Shown: positions 25,764 to 37,846 of the stretch, piece by piece
How the letters are laid out: each line of letters opens with the position of its first letter
Numbering within the stretch: the stretch's first letter is position 1
Origin: Bradyrhizobium sp. dw_78
GTDB taxonomy: Bacteria > Pseudomonadota > Alphaproteobacteria > Rhizobiales > Xanthobacteraceae
Length of the DNA: 64,000 nucleotides
Direction of reading: 5' to 3'
Assembly: GCF_018449525.1 (NCBI RefSeq)
Contig: NZ_JAAVUS010000005.1
Coordinates: 338,001-402,000, forward strand
Translations under genes and position numbers: made by a program
Notes under the pieces: generated by a model
Databases searched by the model: none
What the model saw: the letters and a program-made list of their open reading frames with translations, nothing else
Told to the model about the DNA's origin: nothing

Positions 25764-26495
25764 TCAATCGCCATACTTGCCAGCGGCCGGATCGTATTCC
25801 TTGTTCAGCGATTCCTTGGGACCGGTGCCGTATTGGAAATTGGACGACGGGGTCTGGTATCCCACGGGAGGCTGAGTCAGGGTTTCCCGGGTTGGTTCCC
25901 CCTTGAAGGGGGCGGTTTCGCTGCTGTTGCCCTTGAAAACTTTAAACATGCTGCCGGTAAAGCCGAGCTGCGACGGGCTGAGAATCGCAGTCCTGCCAGG
26001 CTCGCCGCCCGGTACCAGCGTGTCCGAATCGCCCATGCCGGTCGGGGCAGGTTTGGCGGTCTTGCCGGCGGCCATTTCAGCCGGGGTCAGGACGCGGGCC
26101 GCCTTGAGCGGATCCTTGTCATCGTTCTTGCGGGACGCGACCGCTGCCTTATGGCGCGCTTCGTCGGGGTCCTTCGGCCAGTTCGGCACGTTCACCGTTT
26201 TGGACGTGACGGCCGGCGGCGGCAGGTCGATCTTGGGCGGCACGACCAGCGGGGAACGCTCGCGATAGTCGATGCCCCGGTTGTCCATGTTGGTGCCGCC
26301 GATTCCGGTCATGATGCCCTGGATGATTTTTTCCTCGAAGGTCGTGTCGTCTTCCTCGTCATCCTCCTGGGCGCGGGCCGCGCCGGTGGCCATCACGAAG
26401 CCGATGCCGAGGGCGACCGCGGCGAGCCGAATGGCATGCATCGGCGCGCCGGAAGCATTCCGCACAAACCAATTGCTGGCTTTGGTATCGCGCAT
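25764..26495 (-). CDS. exported protein of unknown function beside lspA
   Basis: The product is about 243 residues. MRDTKASNWFVRNASGAPMH precedes a hydrophobic segment (AIRLAAVALGIGFVMATGAA) ending in ARAQ, so it is exported; initiation at the internal MHAIRLAAV is possible. The mature protein begins with an acidic stretch (EDDEEDDTTFEEK) and is otherwise rich in Pro, Lys and Asp with no cysteine and no recognised domain. It sits between lspA and the M16 pair on the same strand, a context shared across related genomes by recollection. The function is unknown. Confidence 0.75.
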   Translation of the reverse strand: MRDTKASNWFVRNASGAPMHAIRLAAVALGIGFVMATGAARAQEDDEEDDTTFEEKIIQGIMTGIGGTNMDNRGIDYRERSPLVVPPKIDLPPPAVTSKTVNVPNWPKDPDEARHKAAVASRKNDDKDPLKAARVLTPAEMAAGKTAKPAPTGMGDSDTLVPGGEPGRTAILSPSQLGFTGSMFKVFKGNSSETAPFKGEPTRETLTQPPVGYQTPSSNFQYGTGPKESLNKEYDPAAGKYGD

Positions 26496-26606
26496 CGCGT
26501 TGTTCCTGTTCAAGGTTTCCCGCGGGATCGCCGGGCAGGGGCGCAGCTCCGCTCCTGCAGGCAACCTGCAAGTCATTTGAGCCTAGAGAGCCCGTATTAG
26601 CCCCGA

Positions 26607-27100
26607 TCAGGGCGCTTTTGCGGCGGGTACCCCCAGGAAGGAATCATACAATAGGGCCATAACCCCGGCAACAATCGCCACGTCGGCCAAGTTAAACACG
26701 TACCAGTTGAAGGTATGGCCACTGACCTCAATGTGGAACAGGGCAAAATCGACCACCGCGCCATAGACGAAGCGGTCGATGGCGTTACCGATGGCGCCGC
26801 CGATGATCAGGCCGAGCGCAACGGTCGCCAGCAAGGAACGCGACCGCGCCATCCAGATTGCCAGCACGACCACGGCCACGGCCTTGACCGCCATCAACGC
26901 GATCTGCGCGGCAGGACTGTCACTCTGAAACCAGCCGAAGCTGATCCCGATATTCCACGCCAGCACCAGATCGAAGAACGGTGTGATCTTCACCGCGCCG
27001 CGATGGGCGATGTCGAACACGCGCAGCAGCCAGAATTTCGAGGCCTGGTCGAGCAGCAGCGTGACGATGGCGGCGATGATGCCGGGACGGAGGCGGGAGC

Positions 27101-27104
<4 letters not shown>
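26607..27104 (-). CDS. lspA: lipoprotein signal peptidase LspA
   Basis: LspA cleaves the signal peptide of diacylglyceryl-prolipoproteins in the inner membrane. The 165-residue protein has four membrane segments and the conserved blocks DQASKFW (19-25), NIGISFG (51-57), GNAIDR (106-111) followed by VVDF with the first catalytic Asp (119), and FNLADVAI with the second (141). The TTG start (complement 27102-27104) overlaps the ileS TGA, so translation is coupled to ileS, the classic ileS-lspA arrangement. Confidence 0.96.
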
Positions 27105-30100
<2,996 letters not shown>

Positions 30101-30146
30101 GGCGGGGTGAATAGCGTGTTTTGATGGGGAGGGGGAGGGGCGTAAA

Positions 30147-31118
30147 TCACCCAATCGTCCCCAGTTTCGGAAACGCGTCCGGAGCAGCCGCCAGGGCCGC
30201 GCGGGCGCGGGCGCTGTCATTATCCATCTGGCGCACCAGCGCATCGACGCTGTCGAACTTCAGCTCATCGCGGATAAAGGCGATGAAGGCGACGTCCAGC
30301 GCGGTTCCATAGAGATCGCCCTTGAAATCGAACAAAAAGACTTCCAGCAGCGGGGCGCCATTGTCGAAGGTGGGGCGGCGGCCGAAGCTCGCGACGCCGT
30401 CGAAGCGCTGATCACCGCGGCCGACCCGCACGGCGTAGATGCCGTGCTTGAGCCCGCAATTGCCGTCGAGGCGGATATTGGCGGTGGGATAGCCGAGGCC
30501 GCGGCCACGCTTCTCGCCGTGAATCACCTCACCGGTAACGAACCAGGGACCGCCCAGCATCGCCGTGGCATCGGCGACATGCCCCTCGGTGAGCGCCATG
30601 CGGATGGCGCTGGAGGAGACCGGCCGCTCATCGATATCGACATGCGGCTGCACATCGACCTCGATGCCGAGCCGGGGCGCCTCGCCGACCAGCAGGCTCG
30701 GCGAGCCGACCCGCCCCTTGCCGAAATGGAAGTCGTAGCCGACGGCTATTCCGCTGATCCCGAGCCGCTCGATCAGATCATGGTGAATGAAATCTTGCGC
30801 GGTGGTGCCGGCGCGGGTGGCGTCGAATGTCATTACCACGGCGCCGGCGAGGCCGGTCCCGGCCAGCAGCCGCAGCTTGGCGGCCTCGTCGGTCAGCCGG
30901 AATTGGGGGGTATTCGGGCTGAAAAACCGCCGCGGATGCGGTTCGAACGTCACCGCCAGCGCCGGTTTGCCGTGAATACGCCCCATCTCGAGCGCCGCGG
31001 CGATCACGGCGCGGTGGCCAAGGTGGACGCCGTCGAAATTCCCCATGGCGACCACGGTTCCCCTCGGAATCGCGGTGGAAGGCGTGGAATCGCGGATAAC
31101 GGTAAAGCCAGACGTCAT
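30147..31118 (-). CDS. ribF: bifunctional riboflavin kinase/FAD synthetase RibF
   Basis: RibF converts riboflavin to FMN and FAD. The 323-residue protein has the N-terminal adenylyltransferase motif [10 protein letters not shown] (26-35), [11 protein letters not shown] and SSSAIR, and the C-terminal riboflavin kinase motif [11 protein letters not shown]. It is on the same strand as ileS-lspA with a 46-bp gap, a conserved ribF-ileS-lspA order. It ties in with the FMN riboswitch and ribH at 54.7 kb and with the flavin need of CoxM. Confidence 0.96.
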   Translation of the reverse strand: MTSGFTVIRDSTPSTAIPRGTVVAMGNFDGVHLGHRAVIAAALEMGRIHGKPALAVTFEPHPRRFFSPNTPQFRLTDEAAKLRLLAGTGLAGAVVMTFDATRAGTTAQDFIHHDLIERLGISGIAVGYDFHFGKGRVGSPSLLVGEAPRLGIEVDVQPHVDIDERPVSSSAIRMALTEGHVADATAMLGGPWFVTGEVIHGEKRGRGLGYPTANIRLDGNCGLKHGIYAVRVGRGDQRFDGVASFGRRPTFDNGAPLLEVFLFDFKGDLYGTALDVAFIAFIRDELKFDSVDALVRQMDNDSARARAALAAAPDAFPKLGTIG

Positions 31119-31207
31119 TTTCAGGGATTCTTCAGCTCAAATCGGGTGCCGGACGGTGGCTTGGCGGCCCCGGCGAAGTCAAGTGATGTCCCAAAACGGG
31201 GCCTGCG

Positions 31208-31300
31208 GCGTCTTCGAGCAGGGCGGATACCGGTTTGTGGGAAAAAAACGCGTCAAAACAGCCAGGATAGCTCCCGTTCTGATTCAGTCAGAACCGAAAA
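31208..31300 (+). repeat. family A repeat
   Basis: TCTTCGAGCAGGGCGGATAC, then AACGCGTCAAAACAGC and the hairpin GTTCTGATTCAGTCAGAACC. It lies in the 327-bp gap between the divergent ribF and cheY genes. The rest of the gap carries the cheY leader with TTAA at 31344 and 31356 (eight bases apart), a weak CtrA-like pair. Confidence 0.8.
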
Positions 31301-31445
31301 AAGCGCCGGGGTGGACGTCAAATCCGGTATCGGGAGGCGGCGGTTAACGGGCTGTTTAACGGCTGATGCTACTGCTGGGGACGAACTGCGGGACGTTCCT
31401 GTCCCAGGCAGACTGATAGTTAATGGCGTCGTAACGGGGGTCCAG

Positions 31446-31841
31446 ATGGCGGTTGATTTGTCGATGTCGGTTTTGGTGGTGGATGACTACAACACCATGA
31501 TCCGCATCATCAGAAATCTTCTGAAACAGCTCGGCTTCGAGAATATCGATGACGCCAGCGATGGCTCGGCTGCGTTGAACAAGATGCGCAACAAGAAGTA
31601 CGGGCTGGTGATCTCCGACTGGAACATGGAGCCGATGACCGGCTACGACCTGCTCCGGGAAGTGCGTGCGGACCCCAATCTGGCCACCACGCCGTTCATC
31701 ATGATCACGGCGGAATCGAAGACCGAGAATGTGATCGCGGCCAAGAAGGCCGGCGTGAACAATTATATCGTCAAGCCGTTCAATGCGGCCACGCTGAAGA
31801 CCAAGATCGAAGCGGTGTTTCCGGACATGGCGAGCGCGTAA
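31446..31841 (+). CDS. cheY: single-domain response regulator, CheY type
   Basis: This 131-residue receiver domain has no output domain. Phospho-acceptor Asp58 (VISDWNM), the acidic pair Asp13/Asp14 (VVDDYNT), Thr88 (IMITAE) and Lys110 (VKPFNA) are all present. It has the CheY sequence pattern RIIRNLLKQLGFENIDDA, so it may bind the flagellar switch or act as a phosphate sink. No other chemotaxis or flagellar gene is nearby. A strong terminator follows. The assignment to a specific chemotaxis system is open. Confidence 0.92.
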   Translation: MAVDLSMSVLVVDDYNTMIRIIRNLLKQLGFENIDDASDGSAALNKMRNKKYGLVISDWNMEPMTGYDLLREVRADPNLATTPFIMITAESKTENVIAAKKAGVNNYIVKPFNAATLKTKIEAVFPDMASA

Positions 31842-31874
31842 TAGCGCCAGGCGACTTCCCGCTGACCAATCAAG

Positions 31875-31905
31875 ATGCCCGGCATTGTCCGGGCATTTTA
31901 TTTTT
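31875..31905 (+). terminator. rho-independent terminator after cheY
   Basis: Stem ATGCCCGG/CCGGGCAT (31875-31882 and 31889-31896) with a six-base loop, followed by a run of nine T broken by one A. Confidence 0.88.
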
Positions 31906-31909
31906 CGCC

Positions 31910-31994
31910 GTCATTCCGGGCGTCTCGAAGAGGCGAACTATGGTGCGCAATTGCGCATCTGAGGTCCGGTCCTTCAGACCATCCCGGGACGACG
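31910..31994. repeat. REP-like palindromic repeat, family B
   Basis: It begins GTCATTCCGGGCGTCTCG and ends in CCCGGGACGACG, with more decayed inner parts than the other copies. It lies between cheY and the convergent HAD hydrolase gene. Confidence 0.7.
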
Positions 31995-32001
31995 GCATCA
32001 A

Positions 32002-32856
32002 CTACCAGCGCAATTCCCGCATCAGCGCCCGCGGCGGATGGCCGAACAGTTCCTTGACCGAGGCGGGATCGAACTGGTCGATGCCCTCGAATTCTTCGGC
32101 GTGGATGCCGCGTGTCACGAACAGGCAATCGATCCCGAAACCGTGGGCGCCCGCCAGATCGGTCCGCACGGAATCGCCGATCGCAAGGACGCGGCTGAGC
32201 TGGGGCATCTCGCCGCGGCGCTCGGCCGCAAGCCCGATGGCCCGTTCGTAGATCGGCCGGTGCGGTTTGCCGTAGAAAATCACCTCGCCGCCGAGTTCGC
32301 GATAGAGTTCGGCGACCGCGCCCGCGCAATAGATCAGGCGGTCGCCGCGCTCGACCACGATGTCGGGATTGGCGCAGATCAGCGGCAGCTTGCGCTCGCG
32401 CGCCTGCATCATCATGCCGCGATAATCCTCGGCGGATTCGGTCTCGTCGTCCAGGAGACCGGTGCAGACGATGTAATCCGCCTCGCCCAGCGGCGCGAGC
32501 ACCGGATCGAGCCCGCGATAGATGGAATTGTCGCGTTCCGGTCCGAGCCAGAAAACTTTCCGGCCGGGGTGATCGGCGACGTAATGCCGGGTGAGATCGC
32601 CTGAGCTGACGATCGCGTCATAGGTGTCGTCGGCGACGTCGAGCTTGCGCAATTGCCGCTGCACGGAATCCGCCGGCCGCGGCGCATTGGTGATCAGGAT
32701 GACGGTGCCGCCCTGCTGGCGAAAGCTATGAAGCGCCTCGCAGGCCTCGGGAAATGCCTCCAGCCCGTTATGGACCACGCCCCAGATGTCGCTGAGCACG
32801 ACGTCCACGCCATCGACGAGATCGCGCAGCCTTTCGACGAAACGGAGGCCCGTCAT
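32002..32856 (-). CDS. TIGR01459-type HAD hydrolase
   Basis: This 284-residue HAD-superfamily protein belongs to the NagD-like TIGR01459 group of alphaproteobacteria. The nucleophile motif is LSDIWGVVHNG: the first Asp is present but the second, usually the general acid (DxD), is Trp, as I recall for this subfamily. Other motifs are ILITNAPRP (Thr), YGKPHRPIYERA (Lys) and IGDSVRTDLAGAHGFG (acidic loop). It is probably a phosphatase with an altered mechanism; the substrate is unknown. It is downstream of the EAL-domain gene on the same strand with a 15-bp gap. Confidence 0.88.
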   Translation of the reverse strand: MTGLRFVERLRDLVDGVDVVLSDIWGVVHNGLEAFPEACEALHSFRQQGGTVILITNAPRPADSVQRQLRKLDVADDTYDAIVSSGDLTRHYVADHPGRKVFWLGPERDNSIYRGLDPVLAPLGEADYIVCTGLLDDETESAEDYRGMMMQARERKLPLICANPDIVVERGDRLIYCAGAVAELYRELGGEVIFYGKPHRPIYERAIGLAAERRGEMPQLSRVLAIGDSVRTDLAGAHGFGIDCLFVTRGIHAEEFEGIDQFDPASVKELFGHPPRALMRELRW

Positions 32857-32871
32857 GACACGGATCGCCGG

Positions 32872-34290
32872 CTAGCCCGGTCCTGCGATGCGCCGCGCCA
32901 GCGCGGCATTGCCGGTGGCTCTGGGAGAATTGATCGCCGGGATATCGGCGGGAGCGGTGTTGCCGGAACCATTGCTGTCCTGCGCCTTGGTGGGAGCGGT
33001 CCCGCCGGTAGCAGATGCGCCTTCCGGCCGCAACGGCCGCGGCGGCGCAAACAGGAAGCCCTGTCCGAACCGGACATCGTAGTCGAGCAGGTCGACCACC
33101 GCGCGTTCCCCTTCGATCCGTTCGGCGATCAGGTCGATTCCGAAGCGGCCGAGCAGATCGGAAAGGTCGGAAGGATGGATGTCGGATGTCGAGCTTTGCC
33201 TGACATCGAGCAGCAGCGCCGCGGGAACCTTGATGAAGCGGACGCCGCGGTCGGCGAGGTCGCGCGGCTCGAATCTGAGATCGGTGACATGATCAATGGA
33301 GAATCGGAAGCCGCGTTGCGCCAGGGCCGCCAGATGTTCGGCCTCGGTCGGGCCCATGTTGCGGAACGTCGCCTGCTTGAATTCGAGCACGAAGGAGGGG
33401 GCCAGCGCGCGGTTGGCCTCGAGGAAATCGAGGCATTGCGCGAAGGTCGCCGGATGGGCCAGCGTGGCCGCGGCGACGTTGCAGAAGATCCCGACTTCCT
33501 TGTTGCGGACCATCAGCCGGCGCAGCACCTGCACGCAGCGCAGCATCACCATATGGTCGATCCGGCCGATCAGCCCGGCGGCTTCCGCGATCCCGACGAA
33601 ATCATCGGCGGTGATGACCTGGTCCTTGTCGTCGCGCAGGCGGGTCACGGCTTCGTAGAACCGAACCTTGCGCTGCGGCAGGGTCACCATCGGCTGCAGA
33701 TAGAGATCGAGCCGGTTCTCCTCCACGGCGCTTTTCACGGCCGCAAGCACGTGTACCGGGTTGCGGGAAGGGGCGGGCGCTGTCGCTGCGGGAGCCGCCA
33801 CAGCGCCGGAGGCTTCGCCGGACGGCGGCAATTCCTGCTGCCGGTGATCCGCCGGCTTGCTGGCCGCCGCTGCGGCCGCAATGCCTGACGCCAGCATTTC
33901 GTCATGCGCTGCGACGGAGGCGGCGAGCTGCTTGACCAGCATGCCCAGTTCACCGATTTCGCCCATGACGGATTGAATACGGTCCGCGCCGGTGGAATTC
34001 GCCGAGGCGACACGGCCCTCGACCGCGGAAAGCCGCCGTCCGAATTCGGCGATCTGACGGGCGAGATCGGCGGTGCCGCGCGACAAATCAGCGATCTGGC
34101 TGCCGACGTCGGTGCGGTCGCGCAGCCGCATCGATACGGCGTTGTAGAGGATCAGGAAGGTCAGCGCGGTGAGCGCCACGATCGCGGATTCGGTTCCGCT
34201 GATTCCTGCGACCGAATACAGGACGAGGCCGAGCGAGGCTGCGACCAGCACCATGCAGATGGCGATGAAAATTGTCGAAATACGGATCAT
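32872..34290 (-). CDS. membrane protein with degenerate EAL domain
   Basis: The protein has 472 residues: two membrane helices (about 4-28 and 34-52), a coiled-coil-like stretch (60-140), an Ala/Pro linker, and an EAL domain (about 180-425). Active c-di-GMP phosphodiesterases need EAL, DDFGTG and related acidic residues. Here EAL reads EAV (213-215), the ExTE motif is EFKQ (303-306) and DDFGTG is SIDHVTD (331-337); Asn271, a Lys in FIKVP and Gln in GQGF remain. It probably binds c-di-GMP or a partner protein rather than hydrolysing c-di-GMP. The tail is Pro/Asn/Ser-rich. Confidence 0.88.
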   Translation of the reverse strand: MIRISTIFIAICMVLVAASLGLVLYSVAGISGTESAIVALTALTFLILYNAVSMRLRDRTDVGSQIADLSRGTADLARQIAEFGRRLSAVEGRVASANSTGADRIQSVMGEIGELGMLVKQLAASVAAHDEMLASGIAAAAAASKPADHRQQELPPSGEASGAVAAPAATAPAPSRNPVHVLAAVKSAVEENRLDLYLQPMVTLPQRKVRFYEAVTRLRDDKDQVITADDFVGIAEAAGLIGRIDHMVMLRCVQVLRRLMVRNKEVGIFCNVAAATLAHPATFAQCLDFLEANRALAPSFVLEFKQATFRNMGPTEAEHLAALAQRGFRFSIDHVTDLRFEPRDLADRGVRFIKVPAALLLDVRQSSTSDIHPSDLSDLLGRFGIDLIAERIEGERAVVDLLDYDVRFGQGFLFAPPRPLRPEGASATGGTAPTKAQDSNGSGNTAPADIPAINSPRATGNAALARRIAGPG

Positions 34291-34651
34291 GTTGCGCGCG
34301 ACGCTCCCCCAAGCGCGGCAACCTTAGCATCAATGTTGATTCGAGGGGCTATAGCGTTTTCGAGCGAAGTGGATTCCGGTTCGCGCGAAGAAAACGCGTC
34401 AGAACAAAATGTTAGAGCCCGGTTCTGATGCAATCAGAGCCGGTAAGGCTCTGATGTTCTCTGGTGCGGCCGGATGTTCCGCAGCCTGGCTGGCGGCAGC
34501 TCCATCGCCCCGTTCTTGGCGGGGTGTGGCTGGCATTGTCCGCTCGGGACGGCGAGGACACCGCATCCTCGCCGGAATTCTCAATCCATGCAAATTTTTA
34601 TACGCGAAGTCCGGCCCCTCCCGTCTGGCGGGGAGAGGCCGGGAAGGGATG
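34291..34651. other. intergenic region with family A repeat and hairpin
   Basis: No gene is supported. Bases 34351-34455 are a family A repeat (AGCGTTTTCGAGCGAAGTGG, then GGTTCTGATGCAATCAGAGCC). Bases 34611-34642 form a family E hairpin (CCGGCCCCTCCC/GGGAGAGGCCGG) at the 3' end of the aminotransferase gene, which reads from the other side; it lacks a T run. Confidence 0.7.
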
Positions 34652-35998
34652 TTACGCGACCGCGCGGATCACCTTGGCGACCTTCTCGACGATCTCGCCG
34701 ATCTGCTCTTCGCTGATGATCAAAGGCGGCGTCAGCGCCAGCGTATCGCCGGCGATGCGCAGCATCAGGTCGTTGTCGTGGAAGGCGCTGACCATCGCGT
34801 CGTAGCCGCGCTTGCCGGCGGCGTCCGGCCGCGAGGCAAGGTCGATGCCGGCGGTCAGGCCGATGGTGCGGATGTCGACCACGTTGGGCTGGCCCTTCAG
34901 CGTCATCACAGCGTCGGCGAATTTCGGCTCGAGCTTGTTGGCGCGCTCGAACAGCTTTTCGTCGCGATAGATGTCGAGGGTGGCCAGACCCGCGGCGCAG
35001 GCGATCGGATGCGCCGAATAGGTATAGCCGTGGGTGAACTCGACCATGTGCTCCGGGCCGCTCATGAAGGCGTCATGGATGGTGTCGCGCACGATCACGC
35101 CGCCCATCGGCGCCGCGCCGTTGGTGATGCCCTTGGCGAAGGTGATCATGTCCGGCAGCACGCCGTAACGTTCCGCGGCGAAGGCGTAGCCGAGCCGGCC
35201 ATAGCCGGTGATGACCTCGTCGAAAATCAGCAGGATGCCGTGCTTCTGGGTGATCTCGCGCAGCCGCTTGAGATAGCCCTTCGGCGGCGGCAGCACGCCG
35301 GTCGAGCCGGCCATCGGTTCGACGATCACGGCGGCGATGGTGTTGGCGCCGTGCAGATTGACCAGGTTCTCCAGTTCATCGGCGAAATGCGCGCCATATT
35401 CCGGCTCGCCCTTGGTGAAGGCCTGCTTCTCGCGGTCGTAGGTCGCGGGCAGGTGATCGACGCCGGCCAGCAGCGTGCCGAACAGCTTGCGGTTGTTGAC
35501 GATGCCGCCCACGGAAGTCCCGCCGAAGCCGACGCCGTGATAGCCGCGCACGCGGCCGATCAGGCGGGTGCGCGAGCCCTGGCTGTTGATCTGGTGGTAG
35601 GCCAGCGCGATCTTGAGCGCGGTGTCGGCGGCTTCCGAGCCGGAATTGCAGAAGAACACGTGGTCGAGCCCGTCCGGCGCCAGATCGGCGATGCGGCTTG
35701 CGAGTTCGAAGGCCTGCGGAATGCCGAACTGGAACGGCGGCGCATAGTCCAGCGCCTCGGCCTGCTTGGCGATCGCGGACGAAATCTGGGTGCGACCGTG
35801 GCCGGCATTGGTACACCACATGCCCGACGCGGCGTCGATGATCTTACGGCCGTCGACGGTGATGTAGTGCATGTCCTTGGCGCCGGCGAGCAAACGCGGC
35901 GCCTTCTTGAAGGCCCGGTTGGCGGTGAACGGCATCCAGTGCGCGGCAAGGTCGTTCGGAACGTTGACGGCGGCGGAGCGTGGGCTCTTGTCGAGCAT
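34652..35998 (-). CDS. class III omega-amino acid:pyruvate aminotransferase
   Basis: This PLP enzyme of 448 residues belongs to the class III family. Landmarks are HWMPFTANRAFKKAP at the N-terminus, CNSGSEAADTALKIA (PLP phosphate binding), GYHGVGFGG, DEVITGYGR (Asp against the pyridine N) and the Schiff-base Lys near residue 288 in FAKGITNGAAPMGG. The HWMPFT start and overall pattern match beta-alanine:pyruvate (omega-amino acid) transaminases. The gene is monocistronic as far as visible. The exact amine donor cannot be read from the sequence. Confidence 0.92.
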   Translation of the reverse strand: MLDKSPRSAAVNVPNDLAAHWMPFTANRAFKKAPRLLAGAKDMHYITVDGRKIIDAASGMWCTNAGHGRTQISSAIAKQAEALDYAPPFQFGIPQAFELASRIADLAPDGLDHVFFCNSGSEAADTALKIALAYHQINSQGSRTRLIGRVRGYHGVGFGGTSVGGIVNNRKLFGTLLAGVDHLPATYDREKQAFTKGEPEYGAHFADELENLVNLHGANTIAAVIVEPMAGSTGVLPPPKGYLKRLREITQKHGILLIFDEVITGYGRLGYAFAAERYGVLPDMITFAKGITNGAAPMGGVIVRDTIHDAFMSGPEHMVEFTHGYTYSAHPIACAAGLATLDIYRDEKLFERANKLEPKFADAVMTLKGQPNVVDIRTIGLTAGIDLASRPDAAGKRGYDAMVSAFHDNDLMLRIAGDTLALTPPLIISEEQIGEIVEKVAKVIRAVA

Positions 35999-36138
35999 AG
36001 GGGCCTCTTCATGTCTTAGGGGTTGGCGGTTGCCTGCAAACTATCAGTTTCGGCACCGCACGGGAACGTCAAAGGCTGTACTATTTTGTCCCAATCGGAC
36101 GGTTTTCGGGGCCATGCAGCCCCGCGGGAAAGCCGGCC

Positions 36139-37104
36139 TTACAGGTCGGCGGCGCCGATCCAGAACACCTCGCCTTCGGATTCCTCGGTGTCGAGCCATA
36201 GCAGCGGCAATTGCGGAAAGGCGGCCTCCAGCAGCTCGCGGCCGCGGCCGATCTCGCACAATAGCCCGCCTTGCGGCGTCAGGTGCCGGCCGGCTTCCGC
36301 CAGAATGCGCCTGACGATGGCGAGCCCGTCGGCGCCGCCATCGAAGGCCAGGCTCGGCTCGGCGCGGCATTCGCGCGGCAGCGCCGCCATGCCGTCCGCG
36401 TCGACATAGGGCGGGTTGGAAATGATCAGGTCGTACCGCCTGCCGCCGAGGGGGTCGAACAGATCGCCCCGGTAGAGCGTCACCCGGTCTTCAAGACCGT
36501 AATCGGCGACATTGCGCGTGGCGACCTCGATCGCGCCCTTGGAGATGTCCACCGCGTCCACTTGCGCGTCCGGGAATGCCCGGCTGGCGAGTACGGCGAG
36601 GCAGCCGGAACCGGTGCAAAGGTCGAGCACGGTCTCCACCGCTCCGGGATCGTCGATCAGCGAGCCGCCGTCCTCGCCGCCGTGCTCGCCGAAATGCGAG
36701 TCCAGCAACTCGCCGATGAAGGAGCGCGGCACGATGGTGCGTTCGTCGACATAGAACGGCAGGCCGCGCATATAGATCTTGTTGACGAGATAGGCGGCCG
36801 GTTTACGCGTGGCGATGCGCCGGGCGATGACGTCGAGGATTTGTTTCGCCTCGGCCTTCGTCACCCGCGCATGCATGAAGGTCTCGAACTGGTCGGGATG
36901 CAGATGCAGGATTTCGCAGACCAGGAACGCGGCCTCGGCCACGGGATCGGTGGTGCCGTGCGCGAACACCAGCTTCGCCTCGGCGAAACGGCTCACCGCA
37001 TAGCGGACGAAATCGATCGGCGTCAGCAGTTCGCCGGGAGCGACTTTCGGAAACCGGGAGACGGTGCGGCCGCGCTTGGCGGCCGTCTTGGCGCGTTTCG
37101 CCAT
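36139..37104 (-). CDS. prmB: ribosomal protein L3 N5-glutamine methyltransferase PrmB
   Basis: PrmB methylates a glutamine side chain of ribosomal protein L3. The 321-residue protein has a basic N-terminus, the PrmB-type VPRSFIGELLDSHF, SAM-binding LDLCTGSGCLAVLA and the catalytic NPPYVDADGM (near residue 228). The VPRSFIGEL pattern and lack of the PrmC N-domain favour PrmB over PrmC. Its ATG shares a base with the moaE stop (TGATG), so it is coupled to the pgsA-moaD-moaE operon. Confidence 0.92.
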   Translation of the reverse strand: MAKRAKTAAKRGRTVSRFPKVAPGELLTPIDFVRYAVSRFAEAKLVFAHGTTDPVAEAAFLVCEILHLHPDQFETFMHARVTKAEAKQILDVIARRIATRKPAAYLVNKIYMRGLPFYVDERTIVPRSFIGELLDSHFGEHGGEDGGSLIDDPGAVETVLDLCTGSGCLAVLASRAFPDAQVDAVDISKGAIEVATRNVADYGLEDRVTLYRGDLFDPLGGRRYDLIISNPPYVDADGMAALPRECRAEPSLAFDGGADGLAIVRRILAEAGRHLTPQGGLLCEIGRGRELLEAAFPQLPLLWLDTEESEGEVFWIGAADL

Positions 37105-37571
37105 CAGGACCGGGTCCAGCGTGCGGCCGCCGCGTCGTCACGATCGCGGGCCTCGACCCAGTCCGCGCCATCGGCGTTTTCCTCGCGCTTCCAGAACGGC
37201 GCGCTGGTCTTCAGGTAATCCATCAGGAATTCGGCCGCCTGGAACGCCGCCTGCCGGTGCTGCGAGGCGGTCAGCACCAGCACGATGTTCTCGCCGGGCG
37301 TGATGCGGCCGACGCGGTGAATGACGGTCAGGCCGGTCAGCGGCCAGCGCGACATCGCCTCGTTGGCGTGGCGGGTGATCTCGGCTTCCGCCATGCCGGG
37401 ATAATGCTCAAGCGTGAGCGCGGCGAGCGAGGCGCCGCCGTCGCCGTCCCGGCAGATCCCGGAAAAGCTCACCACCGCGCCGATATCCTTGCGGCCGCGC
37501 GTCAGCGCTTCGATCTCGCGCGCGACGTCGAAATCGGCTTCCTGGACGCGGATGGTTACGATGGCGGTCAT
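37104..37571 (-). CDS. moaE: molybdopterin synthase catalytic subunit MoaE
   Basis: MoaE with MoaD converts precursor Z (cPMP) to molybdopterin. The 155-residue protein has GAVVSFSGICRD, LTLEHYPGMAEAEI, VIHRVGRITPGENIVLVLTA and the Lys-containing KTSAPFWKREE end typical of MoaE. A short Asp/Ala/Arg tail follows. It is directly downstream of moaD. The product feeds molybdenum enzymes such as the CO dehydrogenase encoded at 57-61 kb. Confidence 0.96.
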   Translation of the reverse strand: MTAIVTIRVQEADFDVAREIEALTRGRKDIGAVVSFSGICRDGDGGASLAALTLEHYPGMAEAEITRHANEAMSRWPLTGLTVIHRVGRITPGENIVLVLTASQHRQAAFQAAEFLMDYLKTSAPFWKREENADGADWVEARDRDDAAAARWTRS

Positions 37572-37594
37572 GCGGTGGTCGCGATGGTGAAGGT

Positions 37595-37846
37595 TTATCC
37601 GCCGGTCATTGGCGGGAAAAAAGCGATCTCACGGGCGCCGGCGATCATGGCGTCCGGCCTGACATGGCTATGGTCGATCGCGGCGCGGATCACCCGCGGC
37701 CGCTCGAAGGCGTAGGCATAGGTCTCGCCCTGACGCGCCAGCCAGCCGATCAGATCCTCGACGGTGCGGACATCGGCCGGCGGCTCGATGGTTTCCTCCG
37801 GCTTGCCGATCCGTTCGCGCACCCAGGCGAAATATTTGACTTTCAT
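37595..37846 (-). CDS. moaD: molybdopterin synthase sulfur-carrier subunit MoaD
   Basis: This is an 83-residue ubiquitin-like sulfur carrier. It begins MKVKYFAWVRERIGKPEETI and ends FFPPMTGG, the C-terminal Gly-Gly that is thiocarboxylated. Its ATG overlaps the pgsA stop (ATGA). moaE follows after 23 bp. Confidence 0.96.
   Translation of the reverse strand: MKVKYFAWVRERIGKPEETIEPPADVRTVEDLIGWLARQGETYAYAFERPRVIRAAIDHSHVRPDAMIAGAREIAFFPPMTGG

Noticed and set aside
32002..32856. Loss of the second HAD aspartate (DIWG) as a mutation of special interest
   Set aside because: From memory this replacement is normal for the TIGR01459 subfamily, so it is not peculiar to this genome.
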